This document shows, piece by piece, positions 1 through 9,604 of a stretch of 64,000 bases of DNA. How positions within the stretch are numbered: the first letter of the stretch is position 1; each line of letters starts with the position of its first letter. The stretch is from Flaccisagitta enflata (lineage: Eukaryota; Chaetognatha; Sagittoidea; Aphragmophora). The position numbers and the translations under genes are program-made. Below the pieces are notes generated by a model. It did no database searches and was not told where the DNA came from. It was given only the letters and a program-made list of their open reading frames with translations. Location: contig OZ231127.1 in NCBI GenBank assembly GCA_965153355.1, positions 84,258,001-84,322,000 of the forward strand. The letters are read 5' to 3'.

Positions 1-80
1 ATGACAGACAGATGGATGGACAGATAGACCGACCAACCAATAGACAGAGTAGGTTGTAGAGTCGCGTGCACGCGACTAAA
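1..80 (-). repeat. R1 short dispersed repeat, partial copy
   Basis: The right edge has GAGTCGCGTGCACGCGACT, the palindromic head of the R1 family, and the sequence before it is the GACGGACC-type body, so the element runs on the minus strand and is cut by the window edge. The family is defined by about 15 copies in this window. Confidence 0.75.
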
Positions 81-90
81 GACATAGTTT

Positions 91-118
91 TTTACCAATT
101 GAGATTGATCACCCTGTA
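91..118 (-). repeat. Solo terminal repeat of the TACAGGGTNATCAATC element
   Basis: Read on the minus strand this begins TACAGGGTGATCAATCTC, closely matching the end of the full element at 6572-7154. No partner end was found nearby. Confidence 0.5.
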
Positions 119-347
119 TTACAAGAGTTTGCCAGTTTTGAGCCTTGCTATCGTTCAATAACGAGATATCTAAAAGCCGATGGTAGCATGATCTTTCTAA
201 ATTTCAACGTTTAAGCTTCCCGTGAAATCTGCAGTTTGGATGAGACCAGCTGAATGTTTTGGCAATCAACAACTTGTGCCTCCATTCTAAATGAAATTTA
301 CTTGATATTCTTTTTTAAACCGTTCTGAACCGCTCCCCGGAAAGCAG
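119..347. other. Non-coding or intronic, nothing specific
   Basis: No repeat or coding signal is recognised. It directly precedes the acceptor of the first terminal exon and is probably intron of that gene. Confidence 0.4.
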
Positions 348-467
348 TCGAAAGAGATGTATGATTCGGACGAGGAACTTTTCGCATGGAAGCGGACAGC
401 GTCTAGATTACGAGAGATGCAGTCAGCTTCTTATTGGAGGACAGCAGAAAGTAGAAGAAGAAAATAG
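348..467 (+). CDS. Terminal exon, copy 1, of an unrecognised gene
   Basis: A pyrimidine-rich stretch and an AAAGCAG acceptor precede an open exon (phase 0) of 39 codons plus TAG. Its core EELFAWKRTASRLREMQ is matched by EELFAWDRTVSRLTEMQ in the exon at 1435-1563, which shows that both are real coding. The tail after the shared block is basic (SRRRK). I do not recognise the family. The upstream exons would be left of the window. No AATAAA lies within 150 bp after the stop, so this may be an alternative last exon or the end of a tandem duplicate. Confidence 0.6.
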   Translation, partial: SKEMYDSDEELFAWKRTASRLREMQSASYWRTAESRRRK

Positions 468-752
468 ATTTCTTTTGCTGGTAACGTGCAGAAGGATTAC
501 ACAATTAGTACAATAAGAAGTCAATCCGAATTCAGTAGTCACTAGTCAGTTACAATCAATCAATCACAATGTGAGGTTTAATCATTGATCGGTTATTTTG
601 AATCACTACAAACAGCCAGGCGTTTCCATCGAGATAGAGCATCTTAGCAAAGTATGTATGTAGCGCAAGATTGTCTAATCTCTATCCTCACTATCTGATG
701 AATTCTGAGCTAAGTCTTGCTATGATAATGGATCTTTCATCCTTACCCACAG
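468..752. other. Intron or spacer, nothing recognised
   Basis: AT-rich unique sequence between the first terminal exon and the internal exon at 753. No repeat family was seen. Confidence 0.4.
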
Positions 753-929
753 GAAGCTTCGGCAATGCGAATGCTCCAAGACGACCTCAAGATTGGAGAC
801 AAAACCGACGATAAGGTTGTGTGCCAATGGCTGTGCCATCTGTTACAATTAAGATTTACGAAAGGGCTAATTAATTCGTTTATGCCCAAGAGAACGGTAG
901 TCGATTGTTTTATGCATTTTCCTGTATGG
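753..929 (+). CDS. Internal exon of the same unrecognised gene (copy 2)
   Basis: Acceptor CCTTACCCACAG and donor TGG|GTAAATG bound exactly 59 codons, phase 0 on both sides. The peptide starts EASAMRMLQDDLKIGDKTDD and ends MHFPVW. It is a mixed hydrophilic and leucine-rich segment with no motif I can name. It joins in frame to the terminal exon at 1435, so 753-929 and 1435-1563 form the last two exons of copy 2. The matching exon of copy 1 should lie left of the window. Confidence 0.6.
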
Positions 930-982
930 GTAAATGAATGAATTCTAGCTTTCGTGGTTTCATTATCTTCGCGCATGGGTAG

Positions 983-1266
983 GCCACACACACACCTACA
1001 CACACACACACACATGCACCTACACACACCTACACACCTACACACACACACACACATCTACACACACACACATACACACACACACACACACACATCTACA
1101 CACACACACATACATCTACACACACACGCACACACACATACATCTACACACACACGCACACACACCTACACACACACCCACCTACACACACACGCACACA
1201 CACCTACACGCACACACACCTACACGCACACACACCTACATGCACGCACACACACCTACACACACC
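983..1266. repeat. (CA)n-rich compound microsatellite
   Basis: CACACA runs interrupted by CTACA and CGCACA units. Long His/Thr reading frames here are artefacts of the repeat. Confidence 0.95.
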
Positions 1267-1324
1267 TTTTATACTACGGACCTCTTATACCTCTTAAACT
1301 ATATCATGATATAGTCACAAGTCC

Positions 1325-1416
1325 GCGACCACAATGTGTGTATGGAGGGTGCGTGTACCCCCCTGCCAAATATCTATCTGACTATCTGTCCAAAACGATG
1401 TTGTAACCCCGCCTTA
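1325..1416 (-). repeat. R2 dispersed repeat, tail part
   Basis: Contains GTATGGAGGGTGCGTGTACCCC and GTTGTAACCCCGCCTTAC, the reverse of the tail GCGGGGTTACAATAT seen at 14280, 52226 and 60485. It sits in the intron just before the terminal exon at 1435. Confidence 0.55.
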
Positions 1417-1434
1417 CTCATTTATCATGCGCAG

Positions 1435-1563
1435 GTCTCGTCTATCTTCACCGGAGAAGAAGAATTGTTTGCTTGGGATCGAACTGTCTCTCGGTTGACT
1501 GAGATGCAGACTGCCCAATATTGGATGGAAAGAGACAAGGAAGAGGCGGAAGACTATATTTAA
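1435..1563 (+). CDS. Terminal exon, copy 2, of the unrecognised gene
   Basis: Acceptor ATCATGCGCAG, phase 0, 42 codons and TAA. It starts VSSIFTGEEELFAWDRTVSR and ends acidic (KEEAEDYI), unlike the basic end of copy 1. The shared block of about 22 residues covers EELFAW, RT, SRL, EMQ and YW. A polyadenylation signal follows at 1611. Confidence 0.65.
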   Translation, partial: VSSIFTGEEELFAWDRTVSRLTEMQTAQYWMERDKEEAEDYI

Positions 1564-1610
1564 TGATAGACATGGAGAAATAATTGCTCGGAGAAATCAA
1601 ATCAGGAATG

Positions 1611-1616
1611 AATAAA
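1611..1616 (+). promoter_or_regulatory. Polyadenylation signal AATAAA
   Basis: AATAAA 48 bases after the TAA of the terminal exon, a usual distance for a short 3' UTR. Confidence 0.6.
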
Positions 1617-2089
1617 ATACTCTATAAATTCTGAGAAACTGACGTCTTGTCAACTATAAAGCTGAAGAAAAGACGCAAAAACTTCGAACCATTGTCGCCA
1701 TATCTCCAGTTTTTGTTAGTTTATTGTGGTTGTTAAGTTATTCTATTGCACTCCTTAAACATAAATCATCTTAACTGAAGCTAAGCTGGATTTGTAATTG
1801 ACACACATAACTGGAAACGTGGCTCATAAAACGCGGCTGATAACTTCTGCGGTTTGATAGTACATAGGCAAGCTCAATATCCCCTACAGTTAGTTACCAG
1901 AGTAGTACCAGTTGTCAGTTCTTTGAGCTTATCATTCCGTCAAGAGTTTCGGCCTTGTTGATCTAGTACTACTAATTACTATGTCTTAATTGGAAGCTGT
2001 AGTTCATTTGAATACCTACACATCATTAGTTGCAATAACTAAAAAAAGTTTGGCCGCCTATGCACTAGGCTGAATTAAATCTGGGCATA

Positions 2090-2687
2090 CAAAATTATCT
2101 CCAAGCAATATTCATGTTCCAGTGAGACAGGGGTGTATATACTGTATATAATTCCATAACTTTGATTATTTCCCCCCCCCCCAGCCTTTGATTTTTTTCC
2201 CCGCGACCAAATCTATGTTTTTCTTCCCCATAAACCACTATAACAGGGTGTTTAAGGTTTAAATAGTGTTAAATTGTGTTTATCTTGTCATATTGTATGA
2301 TTTTTTACTGCCCAAAGTTGTATTTTCCCCAAGTTTTCTTTTTTTTCTCTTTTTGCCTCTTTCCTCCTCTTTCCTTTTCCTTCCCTTTCTCCAAACCCTT
2401 TGATTATCAGCTCCACATGTATAATTAGATTAATTAGAGGCCTATAATTTGCTACTATTTGTTATTGATAAGCAAAACCAATTTGGACTTGATCTAGTCA
2501 GAACATCATCAATGCTGTAGTTCTATGGAATCACTATGGGAGAAATTTCTATCACAACTACAGTAATCAATTCTATACAACTACAGCATTGATGACGTTC
2601 TGGCAAGATCAAGTCCAAATTGATTTTGCAAGTAGATAGGCCTCTAAATATGCTTATGGAACATGAAAATTTGCTTGGAGACAATTT
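2090..2687. mobile_element. Inverted-repeat element of about 600 bp (MITE-like)
   Basis: The outer arms CTCCAAGCAATATTCATGTTCC near 2100 and GGAACATGAAAATTTGCTTGG near 2660 are reverse complements. A second inner pair pairs AACCAATTTGGACTTGATC with GATCAAGTCCAAATTGATTT. The 2140-2400 part resembles 37430-37710 (shared TAGTGTTAAATTGTGTT and a poly-C run). No coding capacity. Confidence 0.6.
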
Positions 2688-2893
2688 TTAGTCGCGTGCT
2701 ACGCGACTCTACACCCCGCTTTGTCGGTCCGTCCGTCGGTCCGTCCATCTGTCTGTCCGTCACACTTTACTTTTTTTTGGGTTTTTGAGATTTTTGGCTT
2801 CACTGCTCCTACCCAAATGATCTGATGACCTAAATTACGGCCCCTGCCCACCTGCACGCGACTGAGGTAGCCGTGTATCCGGCCTTGTTTTTA
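2688..2893 (+). repeat. R1 short dispersed repeat, full copy
   Basis: Starts TTTTTAGTCGCGTGCTACGC, then a CGGTCCGTCCGTC tract, then CCCCTGCCCACCTGC, and ends GTATCCGGCCTTGTTT. Length about 205 bp. No poly(A), no long terminal inverted repeats and no reading frame, so the class (SINE or short DNA element) is undecided. Confidence 0.8.
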
Positions 2894-2989
2894 CCAACGC
2901 TTTAAATGAGCCCAGCCTACTATGCACGAACCAAAATGCTGTGTCTGTCCGTCGACTTAATAGTTCGTTATGCATCGACTGGAAAATAA

Positions 2990-2995
2990 TTTATT
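2990..2995 (-). promoter_or_regulatory. Candidate polyadenylation signal of the Ig receptor gene
   Basis: Minus-strand AATAAA about 170 bases after the receptor stop codon at 3164. Confidence 0.4.
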
Positions 2996-3163
2996 TTTTG
3001 CATTCTTGCAGGCTGTTGATATCGGCTGTGCTTTCATCCGGTCGTAATTCGAGTCTAGTTAAGGACTTTTGCGCTGAGGTTTCACCCTTAAGTCTGTATT
3101 GCGGCATACAAAAAATGTGTATCTGCCCCACGCAGCCTTATATTTTGTAATCTTGATCAGTGG

Positions 3164-3445
3164 TCAATGTTTCTCAATGAGACTGTCGTAGATGCCACTC
3201 GATCTATCTCTCGGCAAATTGGCGTATTGAATCTCGTCCGTTGATTCGGACGCTTCCCTCGTCATCGTCGTCATCGCCGTCGTCGTCGTCGCGTTGATTC
3301 CCAACGGCGCATGCGTGAGACCGATCACGTCCACTTCACCCAAACTCAGTCGAGGCTGCTCAAGATACGTAATGTCCGTTGTCAAGTCACAAGTCACGGG
3401 TTGAGACGAAAAACGAGGCAACGTAGCAGCCGGTAGAATGTGAGC
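3164..3445 (-). CDS. Ig receptor last exon: cytoplasmic tail with ITAM
   Basis: The acceptor CTTCCCCCACAG precedes GCTCACATT, phase 0, then 93 codons and TGA. The tail is Thr/Ser-rich (a run near NATTTTAMTTM) and ends EIQYANLPRDRSSGIYDSLI followed by EKH. The first tyrosine motif has E at -3 and fits both the ITIM form (IxYxxL) and the first half of an ITAM. The second YxxL follows after 8 residues, and the whole pair sits at the extreme C-terminus as in many signalling chains. Whether it recruits kinases or phosphatases cannot be read from the sequence. Confidence 0.75.
   Translation of the reverse strand, partial: AHILPAATLPRFSSQPVTCDLTTDITYLEQPRLSLGEVDVIGLTHAPLGINATTTTAMTTMTREASESTDEIQYANLPRDRSSGIYDSLIEKH
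3179..3235 (-). other. ITAM-like motif within the tail
   Basis: E-x-x-Y-x-x-L-x(8)-Y-x-x-L, read directly from the translation. It matches the consensus (D/E)xxYxxL/I-x6-8-YxxL/I. Confidence 0.7.
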
Positions 3446-3689
3446 CTGTGGGGGAAGAGTTGTGCCGCAGTCAGTTGACAAACTAATGTTGTTGCACGTT
3501 GATCTATAGATAATTCAATGATGTGCGCTCGCTGTTGAGAAATGTCAAGGCAATGATGGAGGTGATTGATAACGTTTGATCTGCAGCTTATTCAAATGAA
3601 TGGACGATGAATTATCATTGTTACGATAAATCATCATCGTTATCATTGATGACGACGATGAATCATCATCGTTATCATTGATGACGATG

Positions 3690-3705
3690 GTGACGGTGAG
3701 GATGT

Positions 3706-3760
<55 letters not shown>

Positions 3761-3789
3761 GGTGGTGGTGGTGGTGGTGGTGGTGGTGG

Positions 3790-3853
<64 letters not shown>

Positions 3854-3909
3854 ATTGATGATGATGATGATATTGATGATGATGATGATATTGATGATGA
3901 TGATGATAT

Positions 3910-3961
<52 letters not shown>

Positions 3962-4378
3962 ATTGATGATGATGATGATATTGATGATGATGATGATATT
4001 GATGATGATGATGATATTGATGATGATGATGATATTGATGATGATGATGATATTGATGATGATGATGATATTGATGATGATGATGATATTGATGATGATG
4101 ATGATATTGATGATGATGATGATATTGATGATGATGATGATATTGATGATGATGATGATATTGATGATGATGATGATATTGATGATGATGATGATATTGA
4201 TGATGATGATGATATTGATGATGATGATGATATTGATGATGATGATGATATTGATGATGATGATGATATTGATGATGATGATGATATTGATGATGATGAT
4301 GATATTGATGATGATGATGATATTGATGATGATGATGATATTGATGATGATGATGATATTGATGATGATGATGATAGT
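3690..4378. repeat. (GAT)n/(GGT)n and 15-bp GATGATATTGATGAT satellite
   Basis: A trinucleotide run (ATG, then GTG, then ATG) passes into about 28 copies of the 15-mer ATTGATGATGATGAT. It lies in the last intron of the Ig receptor. Poly-Met and poly-Ile frames here are not genes. Confidence 0.95.
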
Positions 4379-4468
4379 GATGTTGGTCATTGACTGACGA
4401 TGGAACTCTGATAGCATTGATTGGGTCACAGGGAAACGTTATTGTATTATCCCGGCTAGTCCTGCTAC

Positions 4469-4607
4469 CTGTCCGAGTGCGGTGGCGATGATTCCATTGA
4501 AATTGGCTATGGGCGATGTGATTGGCAGAATGTTATGCAGCTCGTAATCTCCCATTTGGGGGTTCATAAGATCCGTCGGCAGGTTAGACGGTGGTCCCAA
4601 AGTTTCA
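4469..4607 (-). CDS. Ig receptor exon: juxtamembrane cytoplasmic segment
   Basis: The acceptor ACATGGCTCAG fits the two-base overhang of the TM exon, and the donor GGACAG|GTAGCA is phase 0. It encodes ETLGPPSNLPTDLMNPQMGD and then YELHNILPITSPIANFNG, ending ATALGQ. Proline-rich with one further tyrosine, no domain recognised. Confidence 0.65.
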
Positions 4608-4834
4608 CTGAGCCATGTTTTGGGTGAATACAATTGAATACATGTATGGTCTAATTTTACATGTTATAGAAAGAAATTTATAAGTAAAACGGTGCTTAGT
4701 TTCATGATGGAGTAATGAATTTCATAAGTAGGTATGTTTAGATCTGTGTGAGTGTGTCAGACACTCACTGTTCATCTCCAATTTTGAAAACTACAGCACA
4801 AAATTATAAATCAACGTTCACCACAGATTCATAC

Positions 4835-4965
4835 CTCACAACTATGTTTTGCACGTCACTGATTCCTCTTCTGACATGGGTGGTTTTATTGACGATGACG
4901 ACTATGATGAATGTGATGGAAACGCAAGCGCAGATTGCCCCTGCCGCTATTACGTATATTGTCAT
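4835..4965 (-). CDS. Ig receptor exon: transmembrane segment
   Basis: The acceptor CCTTTGTTCCACGCAG precedes ATGACAATATACG, phase 0, and the donor GTGAG|GTATGA leaves two bases that match the next exon. The peptide MTIYVIAAGAICACVSITFI continues IVVIVNKTTHVRRG: about 23 hydrophobic residues then a basic stop-transfer, as in a type I single-pass protein. The TM has no charged residue, so pairing with a separate signalling chain is not needed or indicated. Confidence 0.7.
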
Positions 4966-5282
4966 CTGCGTGGAACAAAGGAATTTTTTTAATTTTTATT
5001 GAGAAACAGAGATATCTAGGATGGATGCATGAGTCTGTATGACGCACAGGCTGTTGAGCACGGACACTACGGACAGTGACGGCATTGCTTGAGACGTCTT
5101 GGGGGATGAATAAGTGAAAAAGAGGTTACTAATACTAAGAAGTTGCTATCCAGTCAAGAGGTTTTTATCAACTTGGAATGCCATTATGTCAGGATTAATG
5201 AGTTGGAAATGGTTCTTCTGTGTATCGATGGGGATGAACGCCCAGTTTGACAATGCACAATTAAAAGTGGCGTCCTGGTTAC

Positions 5283-5362
5283 CTCAGTGTTCCAGTCAAG
5301 TTGCTTTGGATATATCTTTTGTATGGTTGGCGATCCGTCAAGTTTTATCCGACTGGGGATTC
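5283..5362 (-). CDS. Ig receptor small exon: extracellular stalk
   Basis: 80 bases between acceptor GCGCTTTCCAG and donor ACTGAG|GTAACC, entering in phase 1 and leaving in phase 0, exactly what is needed to join the exons on either side. It encodes IPSRIKLDGSPTIQKIYPKQ and then LDWNTE. It lies directly before the TM exon and is probably the membrane-proximal stalk. Confidence 0.55.
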
Positions 5363-5403
5363 CTGGAAAGCGCGTTGTGGAAATTCTTGGTTATCATGGG
5401 GTT

Positions 5404-5635
5404 TTTTAGTTGCGGACACGCAACTCTAGAAGACGCTTTGTCCGCCCGTTGGTCCGTCAGTTCGTGGAGATGGAGTTAATATTAATAAGTGGAAAAATGA
5501 GCGTTTTGGAAACTTTTTGTGTATGTTTGAGTGTAGGAGGGATTTGGGGTGTGGATGGGGGTTGAATGCCCCTCTCACCAGTCCGCAACGATAAGGCCAA
5601 CGATAAGGCCAACGATATTGCGACCCCCGCGCCCC
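5404..5635. repeat. R1 head with R2 tail, composite copy
   Basis: Starts TTTTTAGTTGCGGACACGCA (R1 head), continues with the CGTTGGTCCGTC body and ends with repeated AACGATAAGGCC and ACGATATTGCGACCCCCGC (R2 tail). This copy shows that R2 is a tail variant of R1. It lies in an Ig receptor intron. Confidence 0.55.
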
Positions 5636-5756
5636 TTATTTAAAGATGTACAGTCACTGACATCTGGAAGTAATCTTAGTCGAGGGACGGCTGAGGTACG
5701 AATAGACGGAGGAAATGGACACTGTAAACAACTGTTTCATTGTATAATTTTGATAC

Positions 5757-5915
5757 CTGCGACGTGTAGTTGGTCGTTGGCCCGTATTTGCAATCTGATA
5801 CTTTTCTCCGCACTTTCCACTTCATTTTTGGCGCGCAGATTCAAAGTGAAATTCCGCAGATTTCGACGAAGGATCAGAGTTTTGTTTAAGAAAAGCGACA
5901 CACGAGCTGTATTGC
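5757..5915 (-). CDS. Ig receptor exon: second half of Ig-like domain 4
   Basis: Acceptor TTGTGTGTCTCAG and donor GTCGCAG|GTATCA, phase 1 on both sides. The peptide runs NTARVSLFLNKTLILRRNLR to FTLNLRAKNEVESAEKSIRL. The F-strand position that normally holds Cys is Leu (FTLNLRAKN). It parallels the exon at 12540-12734 (RINVTLDRNF, WFLIIVKTPQGDIRRKTLL), so domains 3 and 4 are internal duplicates. Confidence 0.65.
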
Positions 5916-6009
5916 CTGAGACACACAACCAAGAAAGGGTATGTATTGCTGAAGTGGCAATATCAATCTCACCGTCGCAATCGCGCATGGCATGTGGGCT
6001 GAGACGATC

Positions 6010-6232
6010 ACATCAAGTATAGGCTAACAAGGCCAAGTAGGCCAATAGGTGCGACGTGTTGATCGTCGAATGAATGCGTTACCGACAGACAGACCGACCG
6101 ACGGACACGGCCAGTTATAGTGGTGCTTTGTCGCACCTACAAAAGTGCGCCGTGTGGATCGTCAAACATTTGCGTTACCGACAGACCCGTACCGACGGAC
6201 ACGTACAGTTACAGAGGTGCGTTGGCGCACAC
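6010..6232 (-). repeat. R3 dispersed repeats, two tandem copies
   Basis: AACAAGGCCAAGTAGGCC starts a reverse copy. Two successive bodies (CGTTACCGACAGAC then ACGGACAC) each end in a GTGCG/CGCAC palindrome. The relative at 55276-55412 is in the plus direction. A poly-A/CAAAAA run follows at 6232-6262. Confidence 0.6.
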
Positions 6233-6484
6233 ACACACACAAAAAAAAAAACAAAAAAAAACGTCAAAATGAAATCTGTTGTTTGAAGATGCCTGTCTGC
6301 GAGTCCGGCTACACGGCACCCCAAGTCGAGAACGAGGGGGCAGGAATGGAAATAAAATACTAATGAAGCATTTGGGCAGGGGCAGTAATGCAAAAACTGC
6401 ACTTAAGCACCGATAAAGAAGAGAGTTACCAATCAATCCATGTATCGACCAGCAGACAGCGGGTTATGTAGAGTCACGATAAGG

Positions 6485-7215
6485 ACTGATAAGGAGTTTT
6501 ATTATGATAAGGAGTTTGATTATGATAAGGAGTTTGATAAGGAGTTTGATAAGTTTGATTATGATAAGGAGTACAGGGTCATCAATCTGGACTGGGAAAA
6601 AGTGTTAAGCTTTTGCTCTCAGCTGCTTCTCCTCACAGGTCTGGAATTTGTTTTCTTTTACAGTACTTTGCTTGACGTTTTTTGTATCAAAATTTCAATT
6701 GTCTGAGTTAAATACTTTGTCCACAACATCAATTTAAAGAAAAACAAGCATTAAATTTAACCTTAGTTCATCAAAACTGTTTTGCTTTGATTTGCTCTTA
6801 TTTCTCATTGGATTGAGCAGCAAAGGTCAGATTTGTCCCAGTTGAAGATGTCTTTATGAATTTTAAAAAAAATTTGTGATTTGAGACTATTTTAGCATAT
6901 GTAGCTCAAACTGATCAAAAATAAAAGAAACTTAGTTTTGATGAAAAAAAGGATGATTTGAGCTTCAGCCACAAATACTTGTTTCACTTCAAATTGATGT
7001 TGTGGACAAAATAATTGACATAGACCAATAAGATTTGGACACAAAAAACGTCAAACATAGTACTATATAGAAAAATCAATTCCAAGTCATTAAGAAGAAG
7101 CATCTGAGAGTATATGCTTAATACTTTTTCCCAATCGAGATTGATGACACTGTATGATTATGATAAGGAGTTTGATTATGATAAGGAGTTTGATTATGAT
7201 AAGGAGTTTGATTAT
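6485..7215. repeat. GATTATGATAAGGAGTTT minisatellite split by an element
   Basis: Copies of the 18-bp unit flank the insertion: about five at 6485-6571 and about four at 7155-7215. The reading frame YDKEFDYDKEF is only the repeat. Confidence 0.8.
6572..7154. mobile_element. MITE with terminal inverted repeats of about 160 bp
   Basis: The ends TACAGGGTCATCAATCTGG and GATTGATGACACTGTA are inverted. The arms continue through GTGTTAAGC..., the ACGTTTTTTGT block and TTGTCCACAACATCAATTT on the left and their complements on the right. Probable TA target site. Non-coding core. Confidence 0.75.
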
Positions 7216-7217
7216 GA

Positions 7218-7605
7218 TATGATTACCAGTAATGGCGGCTGTCGCCGTGAGGTAAAAAGTCGTAAGCGTTGTTCACTTTTCACTGCAATCCTTTTTATTT
7301 GTTAGATCAAATCAAGAGCAATTGTAGGTACTGATTGCACTGAGAAAAAGAGGATTGAGCCAAATGAGCTAGATGAGCTAAAATATTCAAAATCACTCAA
7401 CCAGACAACCAGCTATGCTCACTGAAATGCTTTTATGTATTTGCATGCTTAAATCAGAACATTTATTTATTCATTTATTTTCAAATAAAAAAAAAAGCGA
7501 GCTAAATGAGCTAAATGAGTTAGAATACTTAAAAACACCCTCGCAGATGAGCAGCTCTGCTTACTGACATACCGTGTCTTAAGAAATAACTGTAACTAGC
7601 AAAAG
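7218..7605 (+). repeat. Dispersed repeat with GAGCTAAATGAGCTAAA motifs
   Basis: Begins ATTACCAGTAATGGCGGCTG and holds two rounds of AGCTAAATGAG plus CAGATGAGCAGCTCTGCT. The same order occurs in reverse at 53740-54310, and a partial copy lies at 8870-9010. No coding. Confidence 0.7.
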
Positions 7606-8021
7606 ATGTATTGTGAGAAAAAAATACACGTCACACATTTCGGATTTTCTTTATCTTATAGCATATTACTGACGGTTTTCTAATGCAAAATTTCAGCACT
7701 CCAAGTCAAATAGTTCAGCTTCTACATAGTTTTGAAAATCACCAAAATTTATATGTAAAATTGCAATTTTTTTGAAAAATAAAAGAATTAGCCTTTTGAA
7801 TTTTATTAGAATTGAGTAGATATTGATTTGAAGTAATTAAGTTGATCCCATTTTATGGTCTTATCATTGATAAAACTTTTCTCTGTCCATTTGTGAATTT
7901 GCTGAATGTTTGTGTTTTTTGTGGAGTGCAACTGTCAATTACTTGATGAATATAATATCATTCATCATTCATAATTATGAGATCTCAAGCTGGTAAACGA
8001 TGAATTTTCAATAAAAACAAG

Positions 8022-8250
8022 GCCGGATACACGGCCAATCCGTAGTCGCTGCTGGTGGGCAGGGGCAGTAATGCGGGTGGGCAGGGGCAGTACGTGAGTG
8101 GGCGGGGGCTGTATTGACGCCAGGCAGGAGCTGTGATGGTCAGAAATCCGTTTTTCAGTCGATTTCGTGTCATCGAAATTTTCGTGTGACAGACGGACCT
8201 ACTTAGGGACACACCCTCTTATAGAGTCGCTAGGCAGCGACTAAAAAGTT
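8022..8250 (-). repeat. R1 short dispersed repeat, reverse copy
   Basis: AACAAGGCCGGATACACGGCC to GAGTCGCTAGGCAGCGACTA, with a triplicated GGTGGGCAGGGGCAGTA in the middle. Confidence 0.8.
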
Positions 8251-8311
8251 GTTCGAACAAGAAAAATCATGGAAAAACATGAAGAATCGTTATAGATGCA
8301 GCGTGAAATGT

Positions 8312-8520
8312 TTTTAGTCCCGTGCTACGCGACTCTACACCCCGCTTTGTCCGTTGGTCGGTTGGTCAGTCAGTTGATCGGTTGGTCGGTCCCCATTTTA
8401 CTTTTTTTATATTTTTGTGGTCTTTGACTTCACTGCACTTGCCAAAACGCTCTAGAAACTCAAATACTGCCCCTGCCCACCCGCACGCGACTAGGGTAGC
8501 CGTGTCTCCGGCCTTGTTTT
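8312..8520 (+). repeat. R1 short dispersed repeat, forward copy
   Basis: TTTTTAGTCCCGTGCTACGC to GTCTCCGGCCTTGTTTTC, with a body of CGGTTGGTCAGTCAG type. Confidence 0.8.
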
Positions 8521-9009
8521 CTTGAACCTTATATAATCTCCTTCAAAAAATCTTCAATTTGAGACCAACCCCAGAGTTTTAGCTCAAAGCGTTTGGAAGT
8601 TATATAAGTTTAAAGTGAAAGACCTCCATGAATGTCTAAAATGAAAAACTGTTAACCAAAAAAGGGATCTCTACTTCAAAATGATGTAGAAGCTAAACTA
8701 CTTGACCTAGAGTACTGAAATTTTGCATGAAAAAACTGTCAGTAATATGTTATTGGACAAAGCAAATCCGAAATTTGTGGTGTGAATAATTTTGATACAA
8801 TAGCACTTTTGCTGGTTACAGTTGCTTCTGAAGACAGGGTACTTTCTTGTATTTGCTTGCTTAAACTTCTATCAATATATTTATTCATTTATTACATTTA
8901 AAATTAGCAAAAAAAAACTGAGCGAAGTGAGCTAAATGAGCTAAAAAGCTCAGAATCACCCTCACAGATGAGCAGCTATGCTCATAAACATGTTCTTTGA
9001 TATTTATTT

Positions 9010-9600
9010 GCATGCTCAAATAGGGGGTCATGGTTGGAAAAGGGATCATTAAACCAACATTTGGACAAAGTTTGTTTGATAATCTAACCTTCCTGATTTC
9101 ATCAGCACTCATTTTGAAGGGCTAATCGCTAAAATGTCCAAGTCCTGTTTATTTGTTCATAGATCAAGGTCATGATTGAAAAATGCGCTCTCTGAGAGAA
9201 AGGCGTCACATCCACTGGTTAAAAGTCACTTGTTTTGAAGCCTCTGTGGCTAGATGTCAAGTGTTCTAGTTTTTTTCTCCCCAATTTGACACTTCCCGTA
9301 CAGGTTGAGGTTAAAAATCTCTCTTTGATGATAAATTTCTCCTCACAACCCTCGCAAGCTTTGCCCGAACCTCCCCAAATTCAATGTTTTTAGTTGTAGC
9401 GTGGATCTGGCAGATATAGAGCTTGGACTTGAACATTTGTGCTTTATCAAGTGGTATAGCATGATAATTTCTTAGTAGGGATGTCAATCACAATCAGGAA
9501 CTGGTCATATATGGACTTTTCAATCTTTTATGAAAATTATAGTCCCTTTAAGACCCCCTAGCTCAAACAAACTTAGATACACTCCTTTATTGATCCTACA
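9010..9600. other. Non-coding intron sequence, nothing recognised
   Basis: AT-rich sequence without a supported exon or repeat family, within the Ig receptor gene. Confidence 0.35.
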
Positions 9601-9604
9601 CAAC

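Larger units (their letters stand above)
7605..8850. repeat. Inverted repeat enclosing two opposed R1 copies
   Basis: The left arm (ACTGTAACTAGCAAAAG, TTTCGGATTTTCTTTATC, ATGCAAAATTTCAGCACTCC) is complementary to the right arm at 8660-8850 (TACTGAAATTTTGCATGAAA, AAATCCGAAATTTGTGG, CTTTTGCTGGTTACAGT). The centre holds one R1 in each direction. Confidence 0.6.

Noticed and set aside
743-1057. Minus-strand frame
   Set aside because: Shadow of the plus-strand exon 753-929, whose splice borders and paralogous neighbour support the plus strand.
954-1406. Long His/Thr-rich reading frame
   Set aside because: Translation of a (CA)n microsatellite. The same holds for all His-Thr, Cys-Val, Ser-Leu, Arg-Glu, Phe-Leu-Ser and Ser-Val-Cys frames over dinucleotide and tetranucleotide runs in the window.
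3545-4429. Poly-Ile-Asn / poly-Met proteins
   Set aside because: Both strands are open only because of GAT/ATG repeats. The region is the last intron of the Ig receptor.
4748-5002. Plus-strand frame with a signal-peptide-like hydrophobic stretch
   Set aside because: It is the complement of the receptor TM exon, which has matching splice phases on the minus strand.
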